The notes under the pieces: model-generated
What the model saw: only the letters and a program-made list of their open reading frames with translations
Databases searched by the model: none
What the model was told of the DNA's origin: nothing
Translations under genes and position numbers: made by a program
DNA from: Acidimicrobiia bacterium
GTDB taxonomy: Bacteria > Actinomycetota > Acidimicrobiia > Acidimicrobiales > Poriferisodalaceae
Reading direction: 5' to 3'
NCBI GenBank assembly: GCA_022820505.1
Contig: JAJEFK010000040.1
Location: forward strand, 1-58,340
Length of the DNA stretch: 58,340 nt
Shown here: in pieces, positions 17,881 to 26,423 of the stretch
How positions within the stretch are numbered: the stretch's first letter is position 1
How the letters are laid out: each line of letters starts with the position of its first letter

Positions 17881-19221
17881 CTATGGAGTGCAGGTCTCGT
17901 CAGGCTCCACCGCCGGGAACGACTGGACGATGAGCTGTGAGCCGTCGGACTGGATCTCCGCCACATAGATCGGCTGCGCGAGGTGACGGCTGCCGGTGAT
18001 GTCGCCAGTCGGCGTCGAGAGCGACAGTCCTTCGAGGGCCGCTGCGACAGCCGCCGTGTCGGTGCTGCCCGCTGCGTTCGCCGCGGCCGCATACAGCAAC
18101 GCGGCGTCGTAGATGTGCGAGCTGAAGGTCATGTGCGGCGGCGCGTCAGCCCCGAACTGCTCGAAGTAGCGAGCCACGAATGCGTTGTTGGCAGGGTTGT
18201 CCACTTCCTTGAAGTAGCCCAGCGTGACCCGCATGCCGGCGGTGACCGGCGGCCCCATCACGCCGAGCACGTTCTCCTCATAGATGTTGGCCAGCCGCGG
18301 GATGGCGCTTTGGCCGATGCCGAAGTCGACCGCCTGGGTCTCGAAGGCGATGGCGTCGCCGCCGACGAGTGCCGGGAAGATCAGGTCTGCGCCCGAGCCC
18401 GCGATCTGCTGGGCGACAGAGGAGAAGTCCTGGGTGCCGAGGGGCACGTATTCCTCGCCCACCACTTCGCCGCCTGCGGCTTCGATGTACTGCCGGGCAA
18501 GCTCGAAGCTCCGACGCGGCCACACGTAGTCGTTGCCAAGCAGGAACCACTTGCTGCCGCCGGTCTCGTCCATCATCCACGGGATGACCGGTGCGAGCTG
18601 CTGGCTGGGCACCTCACCCGTGTTGAACATCACCGGCGAGCACTCGCCGCCCTCGTAGAGGGCTGCGTAGATGTACAGCACGCCGGCATCCTCGGCGAGC
18701 GGCTTGGCGGCTTCACGTGTCGCGCTGGAATGGGTGCCGAGCACCACGTCGACCCCGTCGGATTCGATGAGCTGCTCCATGGCCTGGCGCCCGACGGCGG
18801 GATCGGTGGCGTCGTCGGCGAGGAACGTTTCGACCGGGCGGCCGTTGATGCCGCCAGCGGCATTGATGTCCTCTTCGATCAACTCTGCGATGTTGGCCGT
18901 GGGTTGGCCGAAGATGCCGGCGGGACCGCTGTTGGAGAACAGGATCCCGATGCGCACCGGCTCCCCCGACGGCTCGGCGGGCTCGGCCGCTGCAGTGGTC
19001 GCGGGTGCTTCGGTGGGCTCGGGTTCGGGCGCCGCATCGCCGTCGTCGGCTGGTTCGTCCGCGGGGGCCGGCACCGCCTCGGCCTCGGTCGCCGCTGGTT
19101 CTGCGGCCGCCGGCTCATCGTCGCTCGTCGCGCACGCCGCAGCCAGCCCCAGCAGCAGCGCCATCATGATTGCTGCGGTTCGACTACGGGACCGCGTCCG
19201 TGGTTTCTGTGTGCTCCCCAC
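17881..19221 (-). CDS. Amide/urea-type ABC transporter substrate-binding lipoprotein
   Basis: An extracytoplasmic type-I binding protein (446 residues from GTG 19221), related to UrtA, FmdD and AmiC. The N-terminus is basic (RTRSRSR), then hydrophobic, ending in AAAC (C30), a plausible lipobox. A long Ala/Glu/Pro linker precedes the ligand domain, which starts IGILFSNSGPAGIFGQ. Segments such as HSSATREA, GNDYVWPRRS and VPLGTQDFSS place it in the amide/urea group. GTG 19221 is chosen because GGGGGAGG lies 8 nt upstream; an in-frame ATG at 19260 lies inside the promoter/operator palindrome and lacks a ribosome site. The same domain is repeated in the fusion protein encoded immediately upstream. 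Confidence 0.9.
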   Translation of the reverse strand: MGSTQKPRTRSRSRTAAIMMALLLGLAAACATSDDEPAAAEPAATEAEAVPAPADEPADDGDAAPEPEPTEAPATTAAAEPAEPSGEPVRIGILFSNSGPAGIFGQPTANIAELIEEDINAAGGINGRPVETFLADDATDPAVGRQAMEQLIESDGVDVVLGTHSSATREAAKPLAEDAGVLYIYAALYEGGECSPVMFNTGEVPSQQLAPVIPWMMDETGGSKWFLLGNDYVWPRRSFELARQYIEAAGGEVVGEEYVPLGTQDFSSVAQQIAGSGADLIFPALVGGDAIAFETQAVDFGIGQSAIPRLANIYEENVLGVMGPPVTAGMRVTLGYFKEVDNPANNAFVARYFEQFGADAPPHMTFSSHIYDAALLYAAAANAAGSTDTAAVAAALEGLSLSTPTGDITGSRHLAQPIYVAEIQSDGSQLIVQSFPAVEPDETCTP

Positions 19222-19252
19222 GGCGTCAACCTCCCCCAATATGTGAGTAGAT

Positions 19253-19274
19253 GTTGACATATTGTCCCGTCAAC
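19253..19274 (-). promoter_or_regulatory. Inverted repeat, candidate operator of the amide transporter operon
   Basis: GTTGAC-N10-GTCAAC, a perfect 6-bp inverted repeat, sits 32-53 nt before the GTG of the binding-protein gene. The left arm coincides with a TTGACG -35-like hexamer. A third half-site (GGTTGACG) lies at 19224-19231, just before the start codon. ArsR-family proteins bind such dyads, so this is a candidate site for the ArsR encoded at 20798-21184. Binding is inferred, not shown. Confidence 0.4.
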
Positions 19275-19351
19275 CGGGCTGGGTCAAGCGCGGGAAGGCG
19301 CGATCAAGGGCCCTGACGCCGACGTGGCGGGCGCAACCAGACGCTCGAGGA

Positions 19352-20788
19352 TCAGGCGAGCGCTGCGACGGGAAGCTCGTCGATCACCCGGACACCGGCG
19401 GGTGTCGCCTCCCCCAGCAGCAGTGACTCCAGCGATCCGCCCCTGCCGCAACGGCGCGGCCCGCGATAGGTGCTGGTGCGCAAGCCGCTCAGGAGCGAAG
19501 CGGGATCAGTGCCCCCGCTCGACCTGCACGCCGTCGCCCACGTGTGCACCGCCTCGTACACCCCTTCCGCGGCCGCCGACACCGGAGGAGCGCACTCGCC
19601 GAACCGGTCTGCATAGCGCCGCAGGAACTCCCGATTCTCTGCGGAATCCATGCCGACGAAGTAGCCGAGCGCATTCCAGATGCCCGCGGCGGAATCGCCG
19701 AGATGCTCCACCACGGCGTCATCCATGAGCGGTGCGAACGTACGGGTGGTCGAGCGAAGCCCCGACGACGAGAACTCGCTCTCGAAGCGGACGTGGTCCT
19801 GCCCGACGAAGCTCGACACGACATGGTCGGTGCCGTGTTCGCCGATGGCCGAGATCACCGGCGTGAAATCCTCGGTTCCCAGCGGTACGTAGCCCTCGCC
19901 GCTGACCGTACCGCCCATGCGCTCGATGACTGCCCGCGCGGCCGTGCCGACCGCCCGTGGCCACGAGTAGTCGTTGCCGGCCAGAAACCAGCGGCTCCCG
20001 CCGGTCACCTCGGCCAGGAGGGGGAGGGCTCGGTGCAGCTGGTCGAGCGGCCGCTCGCCGAAATGGATCAGCAGCGGATGGGTGGGGACCGCCTCGCTGG
20101 TCGGCGTGTAGAGGTACGGGATGCCCTGCGCAACGGCGATCGGCGAGGTGGCCGAGTAGGTCGCCGAGGAGTGCATGCGCACCACTGCGGCGATGCCCGA
20201 TACGGCGCAGAGACGGCGCATGGCGACCACGCCGGTGCCGGGATCGGTGGCGTCATCCGCGACCATGAGTCGAACGTCACGATCTGCCACGCCGCCGTCG
20301 GCGTTGATCTCCTCCACGGCGAGCTGCGCGCAGTTGACCGTCGAGCGTCCAAGGATCCCGGCACTCCCCGACAGCGACGTGAGCAGTCCGAGCGGAATCT
20401 CCCAGCCCTCGGCGTCGGCGCCGCAGAGCAGCCCCAGGTCGGCCCCGAGGCGCGTGAACTCGCGGTCGTCGATGCTGACCCGGATGCGCAACCGCGTGCC
20501 GCCGCTGCGCAGCGGATCCAGGTGGCATGCCACATGCCCGAACCAGGGCGACTCGTGCACCAGGTCGATCCGTCGAACCGGCGTGCAGCTCATCACCCGC
20601 GCCGTTCCGTGCACCCGTGACCCTTCGCCGATGGGAAGGGCGAGCCGCACCAGCGCACCGGGCGCCAGCGCCTCGGCCTCGGAGCCGAACAGCCAGCCCA
20701 GCGATGGATCGCCGGAGCCGAACAGCGCGAACAACTCGCTCGGGTCTGCCGCTAGCCGCACCTCGCTGCTGAGAACGAGTTCAGCCAT
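19352..20788 (-). CDS. SRPBCC-domain + AmiC-like ligand-binding-domain fusion (putative cytoplasmic amide sensor)
   Basis: A 478-residue two-domain protein with no signal peptide or membrane helix. Residues 1 to about 127 look like a START/SRPBCC (AHSA1-like) domain: a strand-rich start LVLSSEVRLAADPSELFALF, and later LVHESPWFGHVACHLDPL. Residues 131 to about 470 are a periplasmic-binding-protein domain like AmiC/UrtA: IPLGLLTSLSGSAG, HSSATYSA, GNDYSWPRAV, VPLGTEDFTP. The second part is clearly homologous to the exported binding protein downstream. It begins 9 bp after the ArsR gene, so the two are co-transcribed. ArsR genes are often paired with SRPBCC genes, and Pseudomonas AmiC is a cytosolic amide sensor; a sensing role here is inference. 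Confidence 0.75.
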   Translation of the reverse strand: MAELVLSSEVRLAADPSELFALFGSGDPSLGWLFGSEAEALAPGALVRLALPIGEGSRVHGTARVMSCTPVRRIDLVHESPWFGHVACHLDPLRSGGTRLRIRVSIDDREFTRLGADLGLLCGADAEGWEIPLGLLTSLSGSAGILGRSTVNCAQLAVEEINADGGVADRDVRLMVADDATDPGTGVVAMRRLCAVSGIAAVVRMHSSATYSATSPIAVAQGIPYLYTPTSEAVPTHPLLIHFGERPLDQLHRALPLLAEVTGGSRWFLAGNDYSWPRAVGTAARAVIERMGGTVSGEGYVPLGTEDFTPVISAIGEHGTDHVVSSFVGQDHVRFESEFSSSGLRSTTRTFAPLMDDAVVEHLGDSAAGIWNALGYFVGMDSAENREFLRRYADRFGECAPPVSAAAEGVYEAVHTWATACRSSGGTDPASLLSGLRTSTYRGPRRCGRGGSLESLLLGEATPAGVRVIDELPVAALA

Positions 20789-20797
20789 CTCCAGCCC

Positions 20798-21184
20798 CTA
20801 GGCGCTCAGCCCGTCGTCTCGCTGGCCGGCGTCGCCGCTTCCGGCGCCAGCGCCGGCGACCGCTTCGTTCATCGCGTCCGCCAACTGCTCGAGGGAGTTC
20901 TGGTACACGGAGGCGAGAAAGGCGACGACCGTGTCCGCGGGCGTCGAAGTGAGCGAGTAGTGCCGGTAGCGGCCGTCGCGGCGCTCGGTGATCAGCCCGG
21001 CAAGGCGCAGGATGCGCAGATGCGACGACACCGCCGTGCGGCCGACGCCGTCGAACCGCGAGGCGATCTCCCCCACCGTGAGCTCGCCATGCTCGCCGAT
21101 CAGACCCAAGATGGCCCGGCGCGTCTGGTCGGCCAGAGCCGAGAACGTGGCATCGCTAGTGGGATCGGTCATGTGCGCAGCCAT
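20798..21184 (-). CDS. ArsR-family transcriptional regulator
   Basis: A 128-residue winged-helix regulator: ALADQTRRAILGLIGEHGELTVGEIASRF is the N-terminal helix-turn-helix half, and TAVSSHLRILRLAGLITERRDGRYRHYSL the recognition helix and wing. No metal-binding CxC pair is visible, so it is unlikely to sense metals; this subgroup is often encoded with SRPBCC proteins. It heads a minus-strand run that continues through the sensor fusion, transporter and amidase. Start is either ATG 21184 or ATG 21172. The C-terminal tail is Gly/Ala rich. Confidence 0.85.
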   Translation of the reverse strand: MAAHMTDPTSDATFSALADQTRRAILGLIGEHGELTVGEIASRFDGVGRTAVSSHLRILRLAGLITERRDGRYRHYSLTSTPADTVVAFLASVYQNSLEQLADAMNEAVAGAGAGSGDAGQRDDGLSA

Positions 21185-21228
21185 ATCAGTACGTCAATAG
21201 CTGTTCACACATAGTGCCATACCAGTAC
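21181..21228 (-). promoter_or_regulatory. Direct repeats and TTGACG half-site upstream of arsR
   Basis: The 12-mer CCATAYCAGTAC occurs at 21181-21192 and 21217-21228 (plus strand), 36 bp apart, the first copy covering the ATG. Between them lies a TTGACG half-site (minus strand, 21192-21197) like those in front of the binding-protein gene. Possible autoregulatory region; function is inferred. Confidence 0.3.
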
Positions 21229-21310
21229 CGTCGGGCAACCCGGTGGCTCTGAGCCGGCAGGCAAACGACCTGCCCGCCGATGCCGGTCAGCCTCGGCGCA
21301 GCTAGCTAGG

Positions 21311-24300
21311 TCACGACGTGGGCGTGGTGCGCGCTGCGGACGACCAAAGACCCGGCCCTTGAGCGTTCTCGGCCCGCACTCGAACCTCATATCTCTGGCC
21401 ATTGATCAGACTGCTGATGCTGTCTGAGGTGGTCGTGCCCGAATGGTTGTTGTCAATCCACTCGCCCCACGTCGGACTCGAATTACAGAGTTGCTGGGTA
21501 GCAGCGGTGCACACCCGATGCTGCACGTCGTAGCCAATGATGTCGGAGTGGTTCTTGCTGGGCGCCGACCATGTCACCGAGATCATCCCGTTTCCGGGAG
21601 TCAACCTAGGCTGACCAGGTTTGCTCGGGCCTCCTGGTTCTTCGGTGACTTGAAGCGACGCGCCACTGTCGCCCTTGTTTCGGCTGGTCGTCAGCACCTC
21701 GACTCGGTATGAGTTTGCGTTCGTAAGGCTGGGGATGGTGTGTGACCTGATGCGGGCATCGCTCACTGTCCTCGTCGTCCAGTCGGTGGGCTCGTCACAG
21801 TCAGAGGTGTTGCAGTACCGCACCTTGAAGCCGGTCACGGTTGCCCCATTCCACTTGGGTGTCCCCCATGACACGATCAGCACACGGTTGCCGGAGGCGA
21901 CCTCGACATCCGGCGGCGCCGAGGGCCTATCGACGGGAGTGGCTACTACCTCCTTCGACCATGGGCCATCTCCCACAGCACTCTTGGCGATCACCCGCAC
22001 CTGATAGGCGGTGCCGTTGGTCAAGCTGCCGATGGTGGCTGTGGTTTCGATGCCGGTGTGCGTGATATTGGCTGTACTCCAGCTACCCCATGCTGGACTG
22101 GACGCGCAGGACAGATCATTTGTGTCGGGTTCGGCGATTGCGATGCAAGCCTGGTACTCGACGTCATAGTCAGTGATCATCGAGCCGTTGTCCCACGGTG
22201 CAATCCAATTCACCACCAACTCCCCAGGATTTCCTGGCGTCACTCTCGGCGGCGAGGGCTTCGCCGGTGCCCCGACCGGCGTACGGGAGACCGGAGCCGA
22301 CCAGGGTCCAAGGCCGTTGGCATTGCGAGCACGCACCCGCACTTGGTAGGCGGTGCCATCAGTCAGCCCGGTGAAGACGATTTGGGTGCCGGCAATGGAC
22401 TGTGTGGTCCAGTTTCCCCATGTCGGCTTCGGATCATCTCCATCGGGACAGGTCCGATCCGCGGCCGTGCACGCCCGGTAGCCCACGACATAGCTCGTGA
22501 CCGTCGAACCGTTATCCACCGGTGAAGACCATGAAACGTTGAGCTGCTGAGGCTGGACCGTCACGACTGGACTGGGAGCTTCAGGCACCGCCGCTGGCAC
22601 GGCGCGCTTCGGCTGTGACCAAGCGCTGAAACTCCCACCCTTCTTGGCCCGCACCTGCACGCGGTACGCGGTGTCGTTGGCCAAGCTGGTGATTTGTGCG
22701 GTCGTATCGGTGATCACCGTGTTTGCGGTCCCCCAGCTGCCCCAAGTTGGACTTGACTCGCAGGTTGGCGGCGTGGATGTACACGCTTGGTGCTGCACTT
22801 CATATTCCGTCGTGCTCGAATCGCTGGACGACGGCTCGGTCCATGAGACGGTCAGCTTCTGGTGGCCCACGTCCAGCGTCACGCCTGCCGGTGTCGCCGG
22901 ACCGGCCAGTGGCGTTGCCATCCTCGTCTCAGACCACGGCCCAAGGCCGTTGGCATTGCGGGCCCGCACCCGCACCTCGTACTTCGTGCCGTTGGTCAGG
23001 CTGCCGATGGACGACATGGTGCCGCCGCCTGAAGTGCTGTGCGTCCCCCAGTTACCCCATGTCGGCGTCGGATCATCCCCATCGGGACAGGTCCGATCCG
23101 CGGCCGTACACGCCCGGTAGCCCACCACATAGCCCGTGATCGGCGAACCGTTGTTGTTGGCGGGCGGAGACCACGAGGCGTCGATCTGTCGAGCACCGGC
23201 GGTCAAGCCAGTGGCCGACAGAGTGGGGGCGTCAGGCACCCCCGCTGGCGTGCCCGACATGGTTGAGGACCACGGGCCGTTCCCCCCGGCAATGTTGGCC
23301 CGCACCCGCACTCGGTACGTTCTGTCGTTGTCCAGGCCTGTGATCTCGAACTCACAGATCTCGCATTCAATGTCACTGAGAGTCGCATCAGAGCTGGGAC
23401 TCCAGCTGGCGTCCGCATCGCAGTCATCGTTGATGTCGCATCGCTGGACCCGGTAGCCCGTGATGGGCGAACCACCTTCCGATGGCCTAGCCCACGTAAC
23501 GGCCAAGCCCGCGTTGCGAGGTTCGACGGTTCGAATGGTCGGCTTCCCCGGAAGCCCGAACGGCGTACTGGACTGGATTTCCGACCGCAATCCGAGGCCG
23601 CCGCTGACGCGAGCCCGCACCCGCACCTGATACTTGGTGCCATTGACCAGCCCGGTGAGTTGTTTCTCCGATGTTGCCTCGCCCGAAAAGCTGCGCTGTT
23701 GCCAGTTGCCCCACATCGGGTTGGTTTCGCAGGTCCTTGGCGTAGCCGTACATGGTCGATACTCCACGACGTAGCCCGTGATTGTCGTGCCGTACAGAGT
23801 CGTCGGCGCAGTCCAAGAAACCGTGAGCTTGCGATCACCGGGTACCAAGTCGCTCGCGGTCAAGGTGGGAGCTTCAGGCAGCGCCTTCGGCGTGCCCGAG
23901 CGACGCGACCAAGGGCTGTCACCCTCGCTGTTGGTGGCCAGCACCCGCACCTCATAGCGCTTGTCATTGCCCAAGCCGGAGATATCCGTGGTCGTCGCGT
24001 TGGTAACCGATCTCGCAGGATCCGGCATCCAGTTGGTATCGCCACTGCAGCCACCACTCGCGGCGGTGTCGCAATACTGAACCTTGTATCCCGTGATCTC
24101 AGCACCATTATTGAACGGCGCATCCCAAGAGACCTTCAGCAACTCGTTGCCCGGGTCAACCGTCAAGCGGAGCGGAGCGGCTGGCGCCGCGACCGGTACG
24201 GCGCCCTCGGCGGGCGACCATGGCCCCACACCATTAGCGGCGCGAGCCCGCACCCGAATTTCGTACTTCGTGCCATTGGTGAGGCCAGTGATGTCCGTGG

Positions 24301-26284
24301 ACAATGCCGTGCCAGACGGCCGGCGAGTTCTCCATGCGCCCCAAGTGGGCGGCGAGTCGCTGTCTCCTTCGGGGCAGGTCTTGTCTTGTGCGGTGCACGC
24401 CCGGTAGCCCACCTCATAGCTGCTAATCGCCAGCTCCAGAGGGAGCGGCTGATTCCACCGCACAGTGAGCATTCGAACCCCAGGTTCCAGCGTCGGCGAA
24501 CCTGGGAAATGGGGCAGCAACTCGGGCGTCGCAGACTTGGCTGGAGACCAGCCACTGTCGCCCTTGCTGCTCGACGCCTGCACACGCACCTCGTATGCGG
24601 TGCCGTTGTCCAGCCCGGTGATCGTGGTGGTGGTGCCAGTGCCCGAATGGTCGTGTGCCTCCCAGCCGCCGCAGGAACCCGAGGGGCAACGCCGGTATTG
24701 GACCTCGTAACCGCTGACCGTGCCGTCCCTCGGGGGAATCGACGGCGACCACGACACCTGCAGCAACCGGTTCGCCGCCTCCACCGTCAGGCCGGACGGC
24801 ACCGAGGGCTTCTCTGTCTGCGCCAGCGGCGTTCCGGACGCAGTCTGCGACCACGCGCCGAGCCCGGCGCTGTTGCGGGCCCTGACCTGCACTTGGTACG
24901 TCGTGCTGTTGGTCAGCCCGGAGATGATCGTGCTGGTGCGCGTGCCCGAATGGCTGTGCGATCTCCAGATGCTCCACGTCGGGCTGGACCTGCAGGTCTT
25001 GTCTGCGGCCGTGCAGGCCCGGTACTGGATGGCGTAGCCGGTGACTTCGGGATCGTCGTTGCTCGAGGTGTCCGCAGTTCTCGTGGGCGCAACCCACGAA
25101 ACTGCCAAACCGGCGTTCCTGGCAGTCACCGTGACCGACGTGGGCGCAGCGGGCGGGTCGGTTGCGATGTCAGTGAGCGTGCCGTCGGCCGCGCGCACGG
25201 CGGTGTCGATGCGATCCGACCCGCTGATGCGTTGCAGCGTCGCCGACGGGGCGAGGGTGCGCAGGCGGGCATGCAGGCTGGTGTCGAGCGCCGCGCTCCC
25301 GCCGACCAGCACGATGGCGCGCGGCTGCAGCGCCCGGATGCGGTTCTCGGTGGGCTCTGTCAACGAATTCGTCTCCGAATAGAGCACCGCGGCACCGCTG
25401 GTGATGGCCGCATAGGCAGCGGCCACGCCCATGTCGGCTGGGCTCCAGCCGTTCGCAATCACCAGCGTGGTGGACCTGTTCGGCGCAGCCGCTGCAGCGG
25501 TCGCCGTGCGAGAAGCACCGCTGTGGCGCGGGATGCGAGGGACCGCCGGCGCCAACTCGCCGACGCGCTCCACGAGCGCCGCGCTGAGCACCGCGGTGCC
25601 GCCGACGAATTCGACCGCCAAGGGCTGCTGGTCGCGGATGATGCGCTCGGTGTGCTCGGTCAGGCTGTCGGCAGTCGCCAGCAGCACTGCGGCGTCATCC
25701 CTCGTTGCCGCCAATGCAGCTGCCACGCCCGTGTCGGCGGCGCTGAAGCCGTTCGCAATGATGTACGTGGTCGCGGTGGAGGGAACCGCCTTCGCGGCCG
25801 TATCGAAACGGTCTCGTCCCTCGATGCGCCGGACCGAGCTGCGGCCGACCAGTTCGACTGCTTCGGCTTCAACTCCGGCCGACAGCGCAGCGGTGCCGCC
25901 GATCAGGATCACCTCCGACGGATCGTGATCCTCGATGAAGTTCGCAGTGCGCGAGGTCAGCTCCCTGGTGGTGGCATACAGCACCACCGCATCGGAGTTG
26001 CCGTCGCTCTCGAGCGCTGCCAGCGCCGACGCGACGGCCGAGTCGGCTGAGCTCCAGCCGTTGGCAACGACCACGGTGCCGATGGTCCGAGTCTGCGCCG
26101 ACGCCGCGGGTGCCAGCACGGCCGCAATCAGCGCGAGAACGGCAAACGCCACCCCTGCGCCACGAAGCGCTCGGCGCGCTCGGGATCGGGTGCGCGCCAG
26201 CCGCCCCGTACGTGCGCGAGAGCCGCCCGAAGATCGCCGGTGCAGCCCGCTGAGCGGTCCAAAATGCGTCAGTGCAGGCATCAT
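21311..26284 (-). CDS. Secreted cell-wall-binding protein with cwb2 repeats and 12 fibronectin III domains
   Basis: A 1657-residue exported surface protein. The N-terminus is very basic (RARTGRLARTRSRARR), then a hydrophobic stretch ending in APAASA, with probable cleavage after residue 63. About residues 68-370 contain three cell-wall-binding type-2 repeats (VVVANGWSSADS, YIIANGFSAADTG, LVIANGWSPADMG, each with an ILIGGTAAL-like strand). From about residue 378 to the end I count 12 fibronectin III domains ending in SGTP/SATP-like boundaries. Most of these domains carry a Cys pair in a mid-domain loop, e.g. CTAADRTCPDG. There is no LPXTG anchor or catalytic domain. Likely roles are adhesion or matrix building. 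ATG 26284 is chosen because it best starts the signal peptide. Confidence 0.88.
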   Translation of the reverse strand: MMPALTHFGPLSGLHRRSSGGSRARTGRLARTRSRARRALRGAGVAFAVLALIAAVLAPAASAQTRTIGTVVVANGWSSADSAVASALAALESDGNSDAVVLYATTRELTSRTANFIEDHDPSEVILIGGTAALSAGVEAEAVELVGRSSVRRIEGRDRFDTAAKAVPSTATTYIIANGFSAADTGVAAALAATRDDAAVLLATADSLTEHTERIIRDQQPLAVEFVGGTAVLSAALVERVGELAPAVPRIPRHSGASRTATAAAAAPNRSTTLVIANGWSPADMGVAAAYAAITSGAAVLYSETNSLTEPTENRIRALQPRAIVLVGGSAALDTSLHARLRTLAPSATLQRISGSDRIDTAVRAADGTLTDIATDPPAAPTSVTVTARNAGLAVSWVAPTRTADTSSNDDPEVTGYAIQYRACTAADKTCRSSPTWSIWRSHSHSGTRTSTIISGLTNSTTYQVQVRARNSAGLGAWSQTASGTPLAQTEKPSVPSGLTVEAANRLLQVSWSPSIPPRDGTVSGYEVQYRRCPSGSCGGWEAHDHSGTGTTTTITGLDNGTAYEVRVQASSSKGDSGWSPAKSATPELLPHFPGSPTLEPGVRMLTVRWNQPLPLELAISSYEVGYRACTAQDKTCPEGDSDSPPTWGAWRTRRPSGTALSTDITGLTNGTKYEIRVRARAANGVGPWSPAEGAVPVAAPAAPLRLTVDPGNELLKVSWDAPFNNGAEITGYKVQYCDTAASGGCSGDTNWMPDPARSVTNATTTDISGLGNDKRYEVRVLATNSEGDSPWSRRSGTPKALPEAPTLTASDLVPGDRKLTVSWTAPTTLYGTTITGYVVEYRPCTATPRTCETNPMWGNWQQRSFSGEATSEKQLTGLVNGTKYQVRVRARVSGGLGLRSEIQSSTPFGLPGKPTIRTVEPRNAGLAVTWARPSEGGSPITGYRVQRCDINDDCDADASWSPSSDATLSDIECEICEFEITGLDNDRTYRVRVRANIAGGNGPWSSTMSGTPAGVPDAPTLSATGLTAGARQIDASWSPPANNNGSPITGYVVGYRACTAADRTCPDGDDPTPTWGNWGTHSTSGGGTMSSIGSLTNGTKYEVRVRARNANGLGPWSETRMATPLAGPATPAGVTLDVGHQKLTVSWTEPSSSDSSTTEYEVQHQACTSTPPTCESSPTWGSWGTANTVITDTTAQITSLANDTAYRVQVRAKKGGSFSAWSQPKRAVPAAVPEAPSPVVTVQPQQLNVSWSSPVDNGSTVTSYVVGYRACTAADRTCPDGDDPKPTWGNWTTQSIAGTQIVFTGLTDGTAYQVRVRARNANGLGPWSAPVSRTPVGAPAKPSPPRVTPGNPGELVVNWIAPWDNGSMITDYDVEYQACIAIAEPDTNDLSCASSPAWGSWSTANITHTGIETTATIGSLTNGTAYQVRVIAKSAVGDGPWSKEVVATPVDRPSAPPDVEVASGNRVLIVSWGTPKWNGATVTGFKVRYCNTSDCDEPTDWTTRTVSDARIRSHTIPSLTNANSYRVEVLTTSRNKGDSGASLQVTEEPGGPSKPGQPRLTPGNGMISVTWSAPSKNHSDIIGYDVQHRVCTAATQQLCNSSPTWGEWIDNNHSGTTTSDSISSLINGQRYEVRVRAENAQGPGLWSSAARTTPTS
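22416..22500 (-). repeat. 85-bp near-identical repeat, copy A
   Basis: Encodes the Cys-pair loop of the ninth fibronectin III domain (VGYRACTAADRTCPDGDDP). It matches 23055-23139 at 80 of 85 bases, far closer than other units resemble each other at DNA level. Confidence 0.85.
23055..23139 (-). repeat. 85-bp near-identical repeat, copy B
   Basis: Partner of 22416-22500, located 639 bp (two domains) away in the seventh fibronectin III domain. It points to recent duplication or gene conversion of a two-domain block. Confidence 0.85.
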
Positions 26285-26367
26285 GTCGGACTCTATTTCT
26301 CGCCAGTCTGCGGGTAGGGGATGGCAGCATCGCACCTCGTCGCTGTTGTGCTCGCATGGTTTTTGAG

Positions 26368-26400
26368 GCCGTCGGGTCGGCGCGGAAGTGCGTCGACGGC
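26368..26400 (-). terminator. GC-rich hairpin after the mtiP-like gene
   Basis: GCCGTCG (26368-26374) pairs perfectly with CGACGGC (26394-26400) across a 19-nt loop, 23 nt past the gene's stop codon. There is no U-tract, so it is at best a non-canonical terminator. Confidence 0.3.
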
Positions 26401-26423
26401 ACCCGCCCCTGGCCAGGCCGACG

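Larger units (their letters stand above)
21311..25160 (-). repeat. Array of 12 fibronectin III-coding repeats
   Basis: Period is about 320 bp (about 107 codons). Each unit has a Pro-rich start, VSW, a YRAC or similar strand, a LTNGTxYxVRVRA strand and a (S/A)xTP end. Coordinates of the first unit are approximate. Confidence 0.8.

Noticed and set aside
19222..19260. ATG 19260 as start of the amide-binding lipoprotein
   Set aside because: It lies within the palindrome/promoter, lacks a ribosome site, and the GTG at 19221 has an excellent GGGGGAGG upstream.
21311..25160. Regularly spaced repeats that might suggest a CRISPR or satellite array
   Set aside because: The period is about 320 bp, in frame, and encodes fibronectin III domains; there are no short identical repeats with unique spacers.
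23660..26050. Long plus-strand open frame (about 796 codons) opposite the cell-wall-binding protein
   Set aside because: Arg/Ala-rich shadow of the repeated coding strand with no recognisable domain.
26285..26423. Possible riboswitch in the leader of the cell-wall-binding protein gene
   Set aside because: Only one simple hairpin is visible and it fits the end of the upstream gene; no conserved riboswitch core could be recognised.
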